From contig QANZ01016059.1 in the NCBI GenBank assembly GCA_003254925.1, positions 7,346 to 71,345 of the forward strand: a DNA stretch of 64,000 nucleotides, written 5' to 3'. Positions 23,095 through 35,900 of this stretch are shown here, one piece after another; position 1 is the stretch's first letter, and each line of letters opens with the position of its first letter. The notes below the pieces were generated by a model. That model saw nothing but the letters and a program-made list of their open reading frames with translations, was not told the origin of the DNA and made no database searches. The stretch is from Chamaecrista fasciculata. Taxonomy: Eukaryota > Streptophyta > Magnoliopsida > Fabales > Fabaceae. Made by a program: the position numbers and the translations under genes.

Positions 23095-25559
23095 ATGGTA
23101 GGGGGTGGAAGCAGGAGAGACGAAGGTTCGTTGATGATCAAGAACTCAAATGTCTTTGCAGCGCTCGATACTCTCAAGAAGAAGAAAAAGTCCGACAAGG
23201 AACATAAGAGCAAGGGATCGTCCAAATCACAAGCTCAATCTAAGGAACCCGAACCCCAGGTGTTCTGGGCTCCCACCCCATTGAATGCGAAATCTTGGGC
23301 GGATGTTGATGACGATGACGACTATTATTCCACCACTGCCCCGCTTCAGTCTGTCTGGGGTGTTTCTGAGCCAGAGCAGAGTCAGGAGAAACCGAGCATT
23401 TTGGAGGTGGGGATTCAGTTATTTCAACTGTTGTCATTGATTGTGATTGGATCCCATTGTCGAAATTAAATTTGATGGTACACATGTGCACTGGTGTTCT
23501 TGTTATTGAAGATGTGATTGGGTCTACATTCTTCTTTTAGGGGTTCTGGTGTTCAATTAACTTTTCTTAACTACTTTGAAAAAGAAATATGATCCCTTCA
23601 TTTGGTTATCCTTATTTCAGCTACATCTATTTTTGAATGTTTTGATGATATTATACGATATCCTGGTGCATGGTTGTTATATGATGAAAGCAATAGTCGT
23701 GGTTTTGTTAGATTCTTGATTTATTGTTTTGTGGGAGGTGGACTGAAAATATTGAAAAATGGGAAAAACAAAAGAAGCGTATTTTGATAATAATCTCTTA
23801 TCTTTAACAAGGGCGAGAGTGACATGCTTTCAACTGGTTATTTGTGAGGAACTGTGAACGTAATGGAGGAAATCTTACTCTGTTCTTCCCTCCCTCTCTC
23901 TCTCTCTCTTTGACTACTGACTGACCTCTTCTCTTCCTGTATTTCTTCCTCTCTTTAGTTTCTGCAGAGGATTTTTAATGCATTTTGTTTTTTGCTTTCT
24001 GTTTCTATGCCTGTTATATGTATGTGTGTGTGTGAGTGTGCATCTGTGCGCCCACGTGTGTCTGTGTGTTTGGTTGTATGAAAATTGATTCTGCTTGAAA
24101 TGAACTTAGCTGTGTGTGAAAATTGATTAAAGCGTATGACAATGTTTTTGTTTGAATTGAACTTACATAGTGAGAATTCGTATTGTGTATGTCTGTATAT
24201 CTGATGTTAGATATTGAATCCTGCAAAGGAGTTGGTACTTGTCTATTCAAGAATATATTATGCCTCCATTATGTAGTGTGAAAAAGAAGGGAAATTTTGA
24301 GTGTCTTCCTAAATTATGAAACCTGAAGCCTTACCATGCCTTTGATTCATGGAGGTACTGTCATTAGAAAATCGTGTTTTATCTTTGGACAGATTGGAAG
24401 TTTCTTTTCTGACAGCATTTGATTTGTTCTGGTTATATATATTGGTTAATCTCGATCTCTTGAATAACAGAAATAAGCTTAAATATGAGATGCCTCTAAA
24501 TTTTCGTAATTAACTCAATGTTAGCGATGTAGGTTCACAGTAACTTATCAGTATATTTACTTGTTATCATTATCATTCTACTAGTAGATAGCTGGAAACA
24601 ATCTTGCAACGTTTCTAGATTTTATATTATGGAATTGGAATTGATAATATTTGGGATCACAGGATAGTGAGAGTGAGGAAGATGTTTTAGATGAAGGCGA
24701 TGATGATGTGGAAGATGAGCATGATCATGAACCAGAACACACTATGAACTCTGAACCTGAGGCTAAGAAGCCTAGTGAAGTTTCTCTGGCACCTAAGGAG
24801 GCTGAACGACAACTTTCCAAAAAAGAAAGGAAGAAAAAGGAGCTTGCTGAACTTGATGCACTTCTCGCTGATTTTGGAGTTACACAGAAAGAAAGCAATG
24901 GCCAAGATGAGTTGCAAGGTAACCATGAAGAACTTTGGTCCTTTGAGATTATAAGTTAGGGTAGGTTATTGGGTGCCAAGTTATACTGTTTGTGCATTGT
25001 CCTTTTGCGAAAGTAATAGTTTTTGTTCAAGATTTCTCATTATCTTTTCTAAAATCTTTGGTCTTTCAATTCAGCAAGACATTATGTTTCTGTTCAAACT
25101 TATTCTGTCCAAAAGATAAAAGAAGCAAATGGTTCGTTTCTGCTCAAACTACATCAAATTGCATTTGCAGGTGCGCCTCAGAATAATAAAGATGCTGAGG
25201 CTGTTGGAGATGGAGAAAAGAAGGAAAATAGCAATGCAGAGTCCAAAAGTGCCAAGAAGAAGAAAAAGAAGGATAAAGCTTCCAAGGAGGTGAAAGAATC
25301 TCAGGATCAACCAAATGTTACAGATGCAAACAATGAGCCCGATGAGATTACTGGCACAGAAAATGTAGAGGATGATAAGTCCACTGTTGATGTGAAAGAG
25401 CGTCTCAAGAAAGTTGCATCCGCAAAGAAGAAGAAATCTGGTAAAGAAATGGATGGTGCTGCAAGAGCTGCTGCCCAAGAAGCTGCAGCAAGGAGCGCAA
25501 GGCTCGCTGCTGCCAAGAAAAAAGAGAAGAACCATTATAACCAGCAACCAGTGCGGTAA
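23095..25559 (+). CDS. Conserved lysine-rich plant protein of unknown function, 318 aa
   Basis: Three exons, 23095-23406, 24663-24918 and 25171-25559, join in frame to 318 residues. I do not recognise an assigned family. Residues 17-40 read SNVFAALDTLKKKKKSDKE, followed by a proline/tryptophan stretch (VFWAPTPLNAKSWADV), an acidic DDDDD run, a second acidic segment in exon 2, and LSKKERKKKELAELDALLADFG, a likely coiled-coil helix. Exon 3 has lysine clusters (AKKKKKKDKASK) and an alanine-rich basic C-terminal helix (ARAAAQEAAARSARLAAAKK). The composition, alternating acidic and lysine-rich segments, suggests a disordered nuclear or ribosome/RNA-associated protein; that is inference. The 5' leader starts just beside a nested repeat cluster. 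Confidence 0.82.
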
Positions 25560-26957
25560 AAGAACTCTATCAAGATTGATACAGGAATATGTATTTCTTG
25601 TTCATATGACGGAGCCTAATGAACAGTGGGATTTCTTAGGCTCCGGTTGACTAATAGTCGTATTGCCATGGACCTGAGTCCTTAGTTTTTTATTGGGACA
25701 TGACATGCGTTTTTTGCCACCGAAACTCTTAGCTTGTAAGATGTAGTAGGACTGCATAGTTGTGTCTTTTAGTTCGTTTGTCCTTGTGTCTGATCAATTA
25801 GCTGAGTTTTGACTGAGAGGAGTTGAAGTTTCTTCTTGTATGTCTGTTTCTTAGAAGTCATAATGTAATCCTCCTGAATTTTTTTTGGCTTTTTAACCAT
25901 CTTGATTTGGTATGTGATGGGAAGAGCCGCATGTAGCTAGAGCTACTGCGGAGCGAGTTTGATTTTCTTGTACTGAGCAGCAGTATCACTTGATGTGCTG
26001 TTATAGTGGTATTGGATTCCAAGTTAAATTCCTCCATTTAAAATAAATGAAAATAGACAATTTTTTATGCTGTATTGATTCGCTTACTACAATGAGGAGT
26101 TATTATTTTACTTTAGCTAATTCTTTTTACATTGATTATTTACTGTCAAATCAATGGAATTTTTTTATAAGTTGAAATAAATAATATTGATAGAAATGGT
26201 CAATGGATGATTATTTTTTGCATCTCTCAAAGAGATGAGGTGTAATTTAGTAATTTACCCTTCTTTTTTCTTGATTGGAAATGATTAGACTGTTTATGAA
26301 ATGGTTATTTTAATATTAACTAGTTTTAAGTAATTTTTTAATAGTAAGAATAAATGTGAAGGGGTTATGTTATGTCTAAGATAGTAAGATGCTTTCAGTC
26401 AAGGAGATAGAGATTCTGAGAGAGATTGAAGGGGAATATAACGGCGAGGTTCAGCATTGCCTATTGAGTGCGCTATTTTCGCGAACTGTGAGATGGAATC
26501 CTCACTGTATCAACCGTGATTCATGCATCTTCATTATCGTCTTCTACAAAACACCGCAAAGGCATTTCCCTCAAGCCAAGTAATCAAATATGCCTTTACT
26601 TGCTTATTCCTACCACAGCCAATCAATTCAAGCAAGTATCAAATTCTTCCCCCTTCCTCTCGCAACTCCAAATCAGTCTCATACACGTAAAACAAAAGGA
26701 GAAAAGACAGAAAAAAAAATTCAACTGCCAAAATTTTGGACTCTCCCTTCTTCGTCTGTATCTTCAGTGGCAGGTTGCATTCAATGTCATTACAATTTCA
26801 GAATTCGTTCCTTTTCATGATGTACGAAAGAACTTTGGTTGAATGAATCTATTTATCTGGCTGCTTCCATAGGCTATTGAGGGACTGAGAAGAAAGGCTT
26901 CTTGGTCCCTGAAAGACAATGATCCATAAAAAATGAGGTGATCTGTGACAGAATATA
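25560..26957 (+). other. 3'UTR of the lysine-rich gene, spacer and TIC236 leader
   Basis: The 3'UTR probably covers 25560 to about 26030. AT-rich spacer follows to about 26385, then leader-like sequence. A CTTCCATAG acceptor-like site near 26873 suggests a leader intron. An in-frame TGA at 26946-26948 closes the frame just upstream of the TIC236 ATG. Confidence 0.45.
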
Positions 26958-29900
26958 ATGAGTGTTAAATCACACAGCTTATTTGTTGGGATTTCGCTTC
27001 ATGGCTCTTTGGAAGGTACCAGCAGCAGCAATAGGAAGCTTTTTAATATAGAAAGAAATCAGTTCCCAAAAAGGGATGTTCGTAGATGCATTGTATCTGT
27101 AAGAAGAACTCATTCAGTAAACCAAGCGTTTAGGCTTTCAGTAAGAAGAACTCATTTTTGTGGGCGAAATGTAGAGTTTCTGAGGAGAGACATTATTTCG
27201 AGAAGTGGATCGAGGTTGAGATGCTTCAAGGAACCATTTTCTCGAGGTAAGGCTTTGGTGAGTTATTTGACCCCTCTGTGGAGTGAAGGGCTGCTTTTAA
27301 TCAGGGCAACCATTTATACAGCAGTTATCTCTGGGCTATGCCTATTGGCATGGTATGGGCAGAATAAAGCTAAGAGTTTTATTGAAGCCAAGCTATTGCC
27401 CTCTGTTTGTTCTGCAATCAGTGAACACATTCAGCGTGAAGTTGAGTTTGGCAAAGTCCGAAGAATCTCACCATTGAGCATTACATTGGAGTCATGTTCA
27501 TTTGGACCGCATAAGGAAGAATTTTCTTGTGGTGAGGCTCCCACAGTTAAACTTCGTCTTCATCCTTTTGCAAGTCTGAGGAGGAGAAAGTTGGTGATTG
27601 ATGCAGTTTTGTCACATCCAAGTATATTAGTAGTGCAAAAGAAGGACTATACTTGGTTAGGAATTCCATCATCTGAAGGGGGCGGACAAAGGCACTTCTC
27701 AACTGAGGAACGGATTGATCGTCGTACAAAAATCAGGAGGCTTGCACGAGAAGAAGCAGCTACTCGCTGGGCTAAAGAAAGGGATGATGCAGCTAGGAAA
27801 GCTGCAGAGATTGGTTACATAGTTTCTGAGAATAGTATTGGTCTATCTGAAGGCAATGCTTTGGAGGAGATTGCATCTCGATCCACAGAGTCACCTAACT
27901 CCAAATCCTTTTACTGCATGAATGAGGGAAGGCATGATCATCATTGCATGGACTCAGGGGTTGATTATGATACGAAACATGCAGATTTGGAAAAATCGTT
28001 TGGAGTGAAATTTCCAGGTTCAGAGCCTAGAGAATCAAAAAGACATAGGAACCCAAAATTTAAGAGGAAGGCTAATGGGAATGATACCAGTGCATCTGTT
28101 GTTGCTATCAAAAGAAGAATTCTTAAACGTAGCGCATCAGCAGCTCATGCTTATTTTTGTGGTCAATCACATGAGAAGTTTGGGGAGGCTTCATCACCTT
28201 CTGAATGTGCTGATATTATGAACCATGATGCCTCTTTGATGGAAAGTGAGTCTGACAATAATGCAAAATATGTTACCACGGGTGATGAAAAGCGAAGTGA
28301 TGATAGAGAAAGAGTCACACAGATGAGAGATCTAGGAGTTTGGTCTGCATCAAAAAATGAAAATGTTAGTGTACATTCCAATTCTTTCAATTCTGTCCTG
28401 GATCCTACTTTGAAGAAAGGAGAGAGTAAATGTGAAAATCTGCTCTCTACTGTGGATTTTGTGAAAGAGAATTTGAGATCTCATGTTACTGGTAATCAAA
28501 TTGATGATAATACATCCACGGGCCAAAGAAGCTTGACATCTGGAGATCCAGATTTTGTGAAGCCTAGTCCACAGATGGCTACATATCTTCAAATTTCAAT
28601 TGAGCCCTTTTTGGTAAAATTTGGCTTAACCTCATTGTTTAGAAATATTGAGTCGTTATTTTGCATTCTATCTTGTCCTGTACAAAAGTTGAAGTCCCAG
28701 GCATATCTCAAAGTCGAAGATCTTGTTGCTGAGCATTTCAGTACAGTAGATGCTCTTCAGTCGGAAGGCATGACTAAGTTGCTTCCAATTACATTGGATT
28801 CTGTTCATTTCAAAGGTGCAACAGTGATGCTACTTGCCTATGGTGACATAGAAGTTAGGTGAGAGGAAATCTCCTTATTTATTACTTAATCACTTTAAAG
28901 ACGAACTGATGGACAAACTCTCCACTACATGATGATTTCAAATGTAGTTTAGATATTTGGGGGATTTTGTTAAATGTTATTCTTTTTTTTTTTAATGGCA
29001 TGATAACTAAATATGCTTTTAAGAGTGTGGATATACAGTCAACATGTTTAATAAGCCCTCCTTGGCATTTAACAAGAAACTAATCCAGATATTAGCATAA
29101 GCCAGAAACATGTCAAATTTATGTTGTATTGTATTCAATAGAAATCTTCCCTGGCATTGGATGTTCAAACCATGTTACTCTGCACTTCTCGTTAAAAAAT
29201 AAAGGAAAACCAATATACTTTTTGTCTTGTTACAGTCAATCCTCTTGTTTTACTTTGTTATGTCTCTACTGTACCTTTAATTGGATCGAGCATATTTTTT
29301 GTTCTCTCCTATAATAATTAAGATCAGAGCTAGAAGCAAGGTTTCCTAGGGGATTAGCAGATTATAGAGTATGTTCATTTAGTTGCAGCTTGATTCTATA
29401 CAGGATAATAGATGCTTTATACTGAAATATAGCTTTCAAAGTGAAAAGTCTGGTCTGCATCAATACAAGTGCTTCTGTTTATAAACTGTTAGGGAGATGG
29501 AGAATGTCAATGGGCTTGTGAGATTCCAAAACCTCTATAGCCGTGTGCATGTACAGCTCAGTGGACATTGTAAGGCCTGGAGATCAGATATAATGGCTGA
29601 AGATGGTGGGTGGTTGTCTGCCAATGTTTTTGTTGACACTATTGAGCAGAAATGGCATGCCAATATAAAAATTGATAATCTGTTTGTCTCGGTAAGGTTT
29701 ATTGTAATACAAAATTCTAATTTATTTCTTTGTCAATTTAGTTTTATGGATTGCTTTTACTGATGTGTCTGGCTGGAGTTCTGTGCAGCTATTTGAAAGG
29801 ATCCTAGAAATTCCAATCAAATGGTCTAAGGGGAAGGCCATTGGTGAGGTTTGACTCTAACTTCCACTTTAGTTTCTATAAGTGTTTTAGGGAAGGTATA

Positions 29901-32900
29901 TTTTTCATATATCAGAAAGTGTAGTACAATAGGATCTATTTATACATGAGTAATCACTAAAGTAATTAGTTAGAATCTGACTAACAGACTAACTAACTAG
30001 TAACTATCTTGTTATTAGACTCCTATACACTTACAATTTCCTTCCTATTCATGTTTGGAAGTTCAGTATAATATTATCAAGTTAGACCTGTTACAAAGTA
30101 GATTTTAGTAATTTAATAACTAGTACTGCATGTACTTTGTGCATGCATGGCTTGTGTAATACTTGTGGCTTGTTGCTTTTCAGTAACCCCAGCAATATGA
30201 GCAAACACTTGTTGTGTTTATGTCAAGAAAGTTTCAATCAAATGTAAATGTTTAGTGAAGGTTCATGAATAGTTTTATTGATAATCTCTAACGTGTTCCT
30301 TTACCTGAAAATCCATACATTGGGGCCTCACAAGGATTGAACTCTTGGCTAATTGGTTGTAGACATTCTCACCTGAATTCAATTTAAATACTTAAAATGA
30401 TAAGGAAATACCGTCATGTGGTTTTTATTATTATTTCTCACTGTGGTCATTATAATAAGGAGGCTGAAAGAGGGTGGGATGATTGAGGAAAAGCGATGAA
30501 AATGAGGGTGGAGGGGAATCCAGAAATGGTGAGAAGGAAAAACGTGGGATGTGAGTATAATGAATTTGGTGTAATTATGTCCTTCTCCCCACTTTAAAAA
30601 TTCAACGATAGCCAATTATTAGATGCTGAACTTATATATTATTTCATAGGCATAGTGGCACAGAACATTTTAGTCAAGTTTGTGGAACTTTTTGAATCTG
30701 AATCTCAAGTACTTGAGACTGCTTTTTTTTCCCCCCGATTATTTTATATATCATAATAAGCCAAGGCTAATTATACTTGTGTGTCTAATAATTATTGATC
30801 TTACTTTACCTGTTTGATATATTTTTATTTATCTTTAGGTTCACTTGTGCATGTCTAGAGGTGAAACATTCCCAAACATTCATGGACAGCTTGATCTGGC
30901 CGGGGTGGATTTTCAATTATTGGATGCTCCCTCATGGTTTTCTGTACGCCCTATTATTCTCTCCTTTTTGACATTTGAATTTTCCTTTATGGATTTACAT
31001 TATTATTCTATCCTTCGATGGATTTAACTTCCATTATCCTTGTCAGGCTCACATATATCTTGGCTTTTCTGAGGTTGTTTCTTGCATGGAATAATTGATG
31101 ATGTCTTCTTTTCTTTTATTTAAAATATTCTGTTCTTTGTCTTACCTATTTGCAAGTTGCAACTGTACTAAATTTTGTTTTATTGGTAAGCCTAAATTGA
31201 TTTACTTGTTCTGTTTTTCATTGTCTGTTGCAGAACATTTCTGCAAGTTTACGTTTTCGTGGTCAAAGAATATTCTTACACCATGCAAATGGCTGGTTTG
31301 GCAGCACTCCACTAGAAGCATCAGGAGATTTTGGCTTTCATCCTGAAGAAGGAGAATATCATCTAATGTGTCAGGTATATTTTCTTTTGTAGAGTGGTCT
31401 AGGCTTGCGAGTTCATTCAGTTTGTCTGGTCTCTCTTGGCTATACTAGTTGGAAAAGTTACTTTTTATGATTGGTAAAGGTAATTCATTGGTAATTCCAA
31501 AATCCTTTGTGAAGCTATTTAAAATATTTTATTAATATTGGAAATACAGGTCTCATATAGAAAGAAAAAAGATATGATCTTCAGAGTTTGTTTTTATCTC
31601 TCTTTTAATGATCATATTCTGTATCTTAATCATTGAAAGGTAAATTCTTTTAATCTTTATGTTTCATATGTTCGAATTACCAGGTTCCTAGTGTTGAAGT
31701 GAATTCCCTGATGAGAACTTTCAAGATGAGACCTCTCTCATTTCCGGTATGTTTGTCTTGAGTTCAGTTTGTGTTAATACAAGTTTTGAGTAGCATATTT
31801 AATTCTGAACATAAAAGTAGTTAACTATTATGCAACTTTATCTTGGTCAAGTACGACTACAGTTCAAAAGAAAGGATTGAACTCAAGACAACAAAGTCTC
31901 TTGGATTTGATGTGTAGACAAAGCAAAGACCCTTTATAATCTGTGATGAAATTTAATTTTAATTAAAAACAATGGGAAGCAGAAATGATTGAACTCCTAA
32001 CCATTTAAGACCCTTGATACTATGTCAAGGGCCTTTTCAATTCAAGAGCTCAAGCTATTTAGTGAAGGCTCATGAATCGTTTTATCTTAATCTCTGCTAT
32101 TCTTCCACACATACACAAGACTCTCCCCCTTCCCCCTTTTTTATTATATAGGATAACACGAGTTTCTAAAAGGTTTTCTTTATATCTTCTTTTCCCCATG
32201 ATTCATCATGCAAAAAAATTGTCACATTTTTTTTATTGGTGAACCTACATAAGATATAGTAAAATTTATATAAGTCTGTTGATCTGTTCCCTTTGTGGTG
32301 TGTGTGTGTTTGAAGTTAGCTTGGATGTTTCATTAATATTAACAACCAATTCATGACTTATAAGTGAAAATGTGGATTTCCCAAAATTGCAAGACATGTA
32401 CAAACCCTAACATCAATTTCTTTACTCCCAAAAACTGAAGTTGCATTAGCATAACCAATATCAATTCTCGTTTTACTCATTTCCTTATCGTTAAAAAATA
32501 AATACAGTTTATTATTGTTTGCAGCTGGCTGGTTCAGTAACTGCTGTTTTTAACTGTCAAGGTCCACTGAATGCTCCTGTATTTGTGGGAAGTGGAATGG
32601 TTTCTAGGACCTTTTCTCATTTTTATGTTGAGACTTCTGCATCTGCGGCTTCTGAAGCACTTGCCAAAAGTAGAGAGGCTGGTGCGCTGGCAGCATTTGA
32701 TCGTGTTCCATTTTCATATGTATCTGCTAATTTCACTTTCAACACTGATAACTGTGTAAGCTGACAGGAATAAAAATTCAGCGCAGACTTGTTAAAATTA
32801 GTAATACTTGTAAAAGTCTCATGTTATAGTATGTTAATAGTTGACTCAAAACAGGTTGCTGATTTATATGGAATTAGGGCAAGCCTTGTAGATGGTGGTG

Positions 32901-35900
32901 AAATTCGGGGGGCTGGGAATGTATGGGTATGCCCAGAGGTAAATAACTGCCAAATAGAACAACTTTTTGTTTTGCTTAGCTATTATTTTGCATCCCTAGG
33001 GTTTGCATTTTCGCTCTTTGTTTTTGATTTTTACTATTAAAGGGGAAATAGAAGACATAAATCATAGGATTCAAGTAGGGTGGATGAAATGGAGAAAGAC
33101 TTCAGAGGTTATCTTGTGATAAAAGAGTGCCCCTTAAACTAAAAGGAAAATTTACCGCACGGCTATAGGACCCGCTTTAGTGTATAGTACTGAATGTTGA
33201 ACAATAAAAGGGCAATATGAGCAGAAATTTAATGTGACTGAGATGAGAATGCTATGATGGATGAGTGGTCATACTAGAAAGGATAAAATCAGGAATGAGT
33301 GCATTAAAGAGAAAGTTGGGGTAGCACCTATCATAGAGAAGTTGGTCGAATCACTCCTCAGGTGGTATGGGCATGTACAAAGAAGGCCTATAGAGGCTCC
33401 AGCATGTAGAGTTGACCAAATGGGAGATAGTCCAATAATCCGGGGAAGGAGAAGACCAAAGAAAATTATTGGAGAAACTATGCAAAAAGATTTATCCATT
33501 AATAACCTAACTGTGGATATGTGCAAAGATAGAACATGCCGGGGTTAGTTGATCCATATAGCCGACCTTGCCTAGTGGGAAAAGGCTTTGATTGTTGTTG
33601 TTGTTGTTTTTGTTTTTGCTTTTTGTTTCCACATTTGTTTCTTTTTATTGCTTATCTGGAACTACTTAGTAGCATTAGCACATTGTTACTCATCTAGCAT
33701 AGGATCACCATGGCACCATCATATACAATCACTTTAAGACCCTTGCTTTAATTAGAAAAATGCAGAAAATTTATTACTAATTAGCAGCATTGTCTGTCAG
33801 TTCTAAGTTTTCTCGGGCTTTTGGGTTCCTTTTCATGAGCTTTAAATGTTTCGTATCATCGGGGAAAGTAATATATGCACGTCCCAAAATTTAGCAATTC
33901 TTGCGCTTACAAAATAGGAAATATGGGTTCCAATAATTTCCTAGAACCTTTTACCAGTTCCTTCTTTCTACTATTGTGTTCTTTCAGGGTGAGGAAGATG
34001 AAACAGCAATAGATGCAAATTTTTCTGGAAGTTTGGCATTTGATAAGATTGTCCCTCGTTACATACCCGGTCATTATCACCCGGTGCCACTTAAATTAGG
34101 GGAGCTAAATGGAGAGACAAGAGTTTCCGGATCTCTTTTAAGACCGTGAGATCAACCTTTATCCTTTTTCTCGATAATCAGTTTTTATTGATTGGCATCT
34201 GACAGTGTTGTTGCTTATGATGATATCTTTTTCTTTTTCACTCATCTCTCTTATACTTCAACTTGGATCTTGTTCACTGTTTTTTGATTATTTTTAATGC
34301 AGGAGGTTTGATATAAAATGGACTGCACCCCAGGCAGAAGGATCATTCAATGATGCTAGAGGAGATATCCATATCTCACATGATTTTGTGACCGTCAATT
34401 CTTCTTCAGCTGCATTTGATTTGCTTATGAGAGTTCAAACATCTTATCTTGATGACTTTTCTCTTAAGAGAGATGAATTTTCTTCAGCTACATTGTTTCC
34501 ATTTACTGTTGATGGAGTTGACCTGGATTTGCATATGCGTGGTTTTGAAATTTTCAGTTTAGGATCTACTTTCACATTTGATTCTCCGAGGCCTTTGCAT
34601 TTGAAAACAACTGGAAGGATTAAGTTTCAAGGAAAGGTTTTAAGACCTACTAACAGTACGAATGAACAAAATTTTGAGACGAATGGGCAGAAAGTGCAAA
34701 CATTGGTGAAAAATATTGCTGACAGTCTTGTTGGTGAGGTTTCAATATCGGGTCTCAAAGTTAATCAACTGATGCTGGCCTCTCAGCTGTCTGGATTGCT
34801 GAGAGTTTCTCCTGAGCATATCAAGGTAATCTATTAAACCTTCTCTTCTCAAATAACGTAAATCTTGAGATATTATAATTTCCAAAATTCTACAACTGCT
34901 TGGCAATATCACATCAGTAGCAATATCGTGGATAAGTTTTCTACAAATGATGGTTGAATTTAATATTCTGTGACATCTATTAGTTCTAATTACTTTTGAT
35001 ATTTGATAGATGGGATTTCAGGTTCTATTTCCATAGTGTTTATGTATGACTCAATAAAAAATATGCTTAGCATGTTACATTTAAAAGATGGTTACAACTA
35101 GTTATCTCTTTTGATCCTTGCCACCCACCTCCACCATTAGTCTAATATCTTATGTTTTGGGGATGAATTGATGATTCATGACAAATAGAATTCTAAGCCT
35201 TTATGTTAGAGGGTTTGTTAGCTATACCGTGTATTGACTATCAGCTACATTACATTCTCTTTAATCTTTATATATTTGTTTTAATGGTCACTCACTGTTC
35301 TGTGACTCTTAATCTAACTGGATAAGTTAAACCTTTCATGCTCTAAAGTTACCTTGATGAATCTGGTGAAGTACAACGTTCTAGAAAATTCAACATTTTG
35401 TTACATTTTAGTTTGTGTCTCAATAAATGAACTAAGTGCATAGGTGAGTGACTTTGCAAGATCAGATGGCATGTTGAAAAGAGTGTTCCTGCTTATCATT
35501 GTCTGGTTCTATATCACATGTAAAGTTGTTTTAAGTTTTACCTTCCAATTCTATTGGAATTCAGTTGGAGGCTTTTGGTAGACCTGATGAAAGTCTTGCA
35601 GTGGAGTTTGTTGGGCCACTGCAGCCCAGCGGTGAAGATAGTCTACAAAGTGGAAAACGGTATTTCATTTCCCTCCAGAAGGGGCAACTGAAGGCTACCA
35701 TTCGTTTTCTGCCACTTCATTCAGCTAACCTGGAGGTACCTTTACTTGGATTCAAGTGCTTAATCCTGATGCTTTTTTCTTTGCTTTCAAAAATTTGGCC
35801 TGATTTGGGTGTGGCTTACTTGTAGGTAAGGCATTTTCCACTTGATGAGTTGGAGCTTGCTTCTCTCAGAGGAATTATACAAAGGGTAAACCATCATTAT

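Noticed and set aside
24014-24250. Open frame over a (TG)n-rich intron segment
   Set aside because: It lies within intron 1 of the lysine-rich gene and is a simple-repeat artefact.
28350-28592. Minus-strand frames over TIC236 exon 1
   Set aside because: Antisense shadows of a long, well-supported exon.
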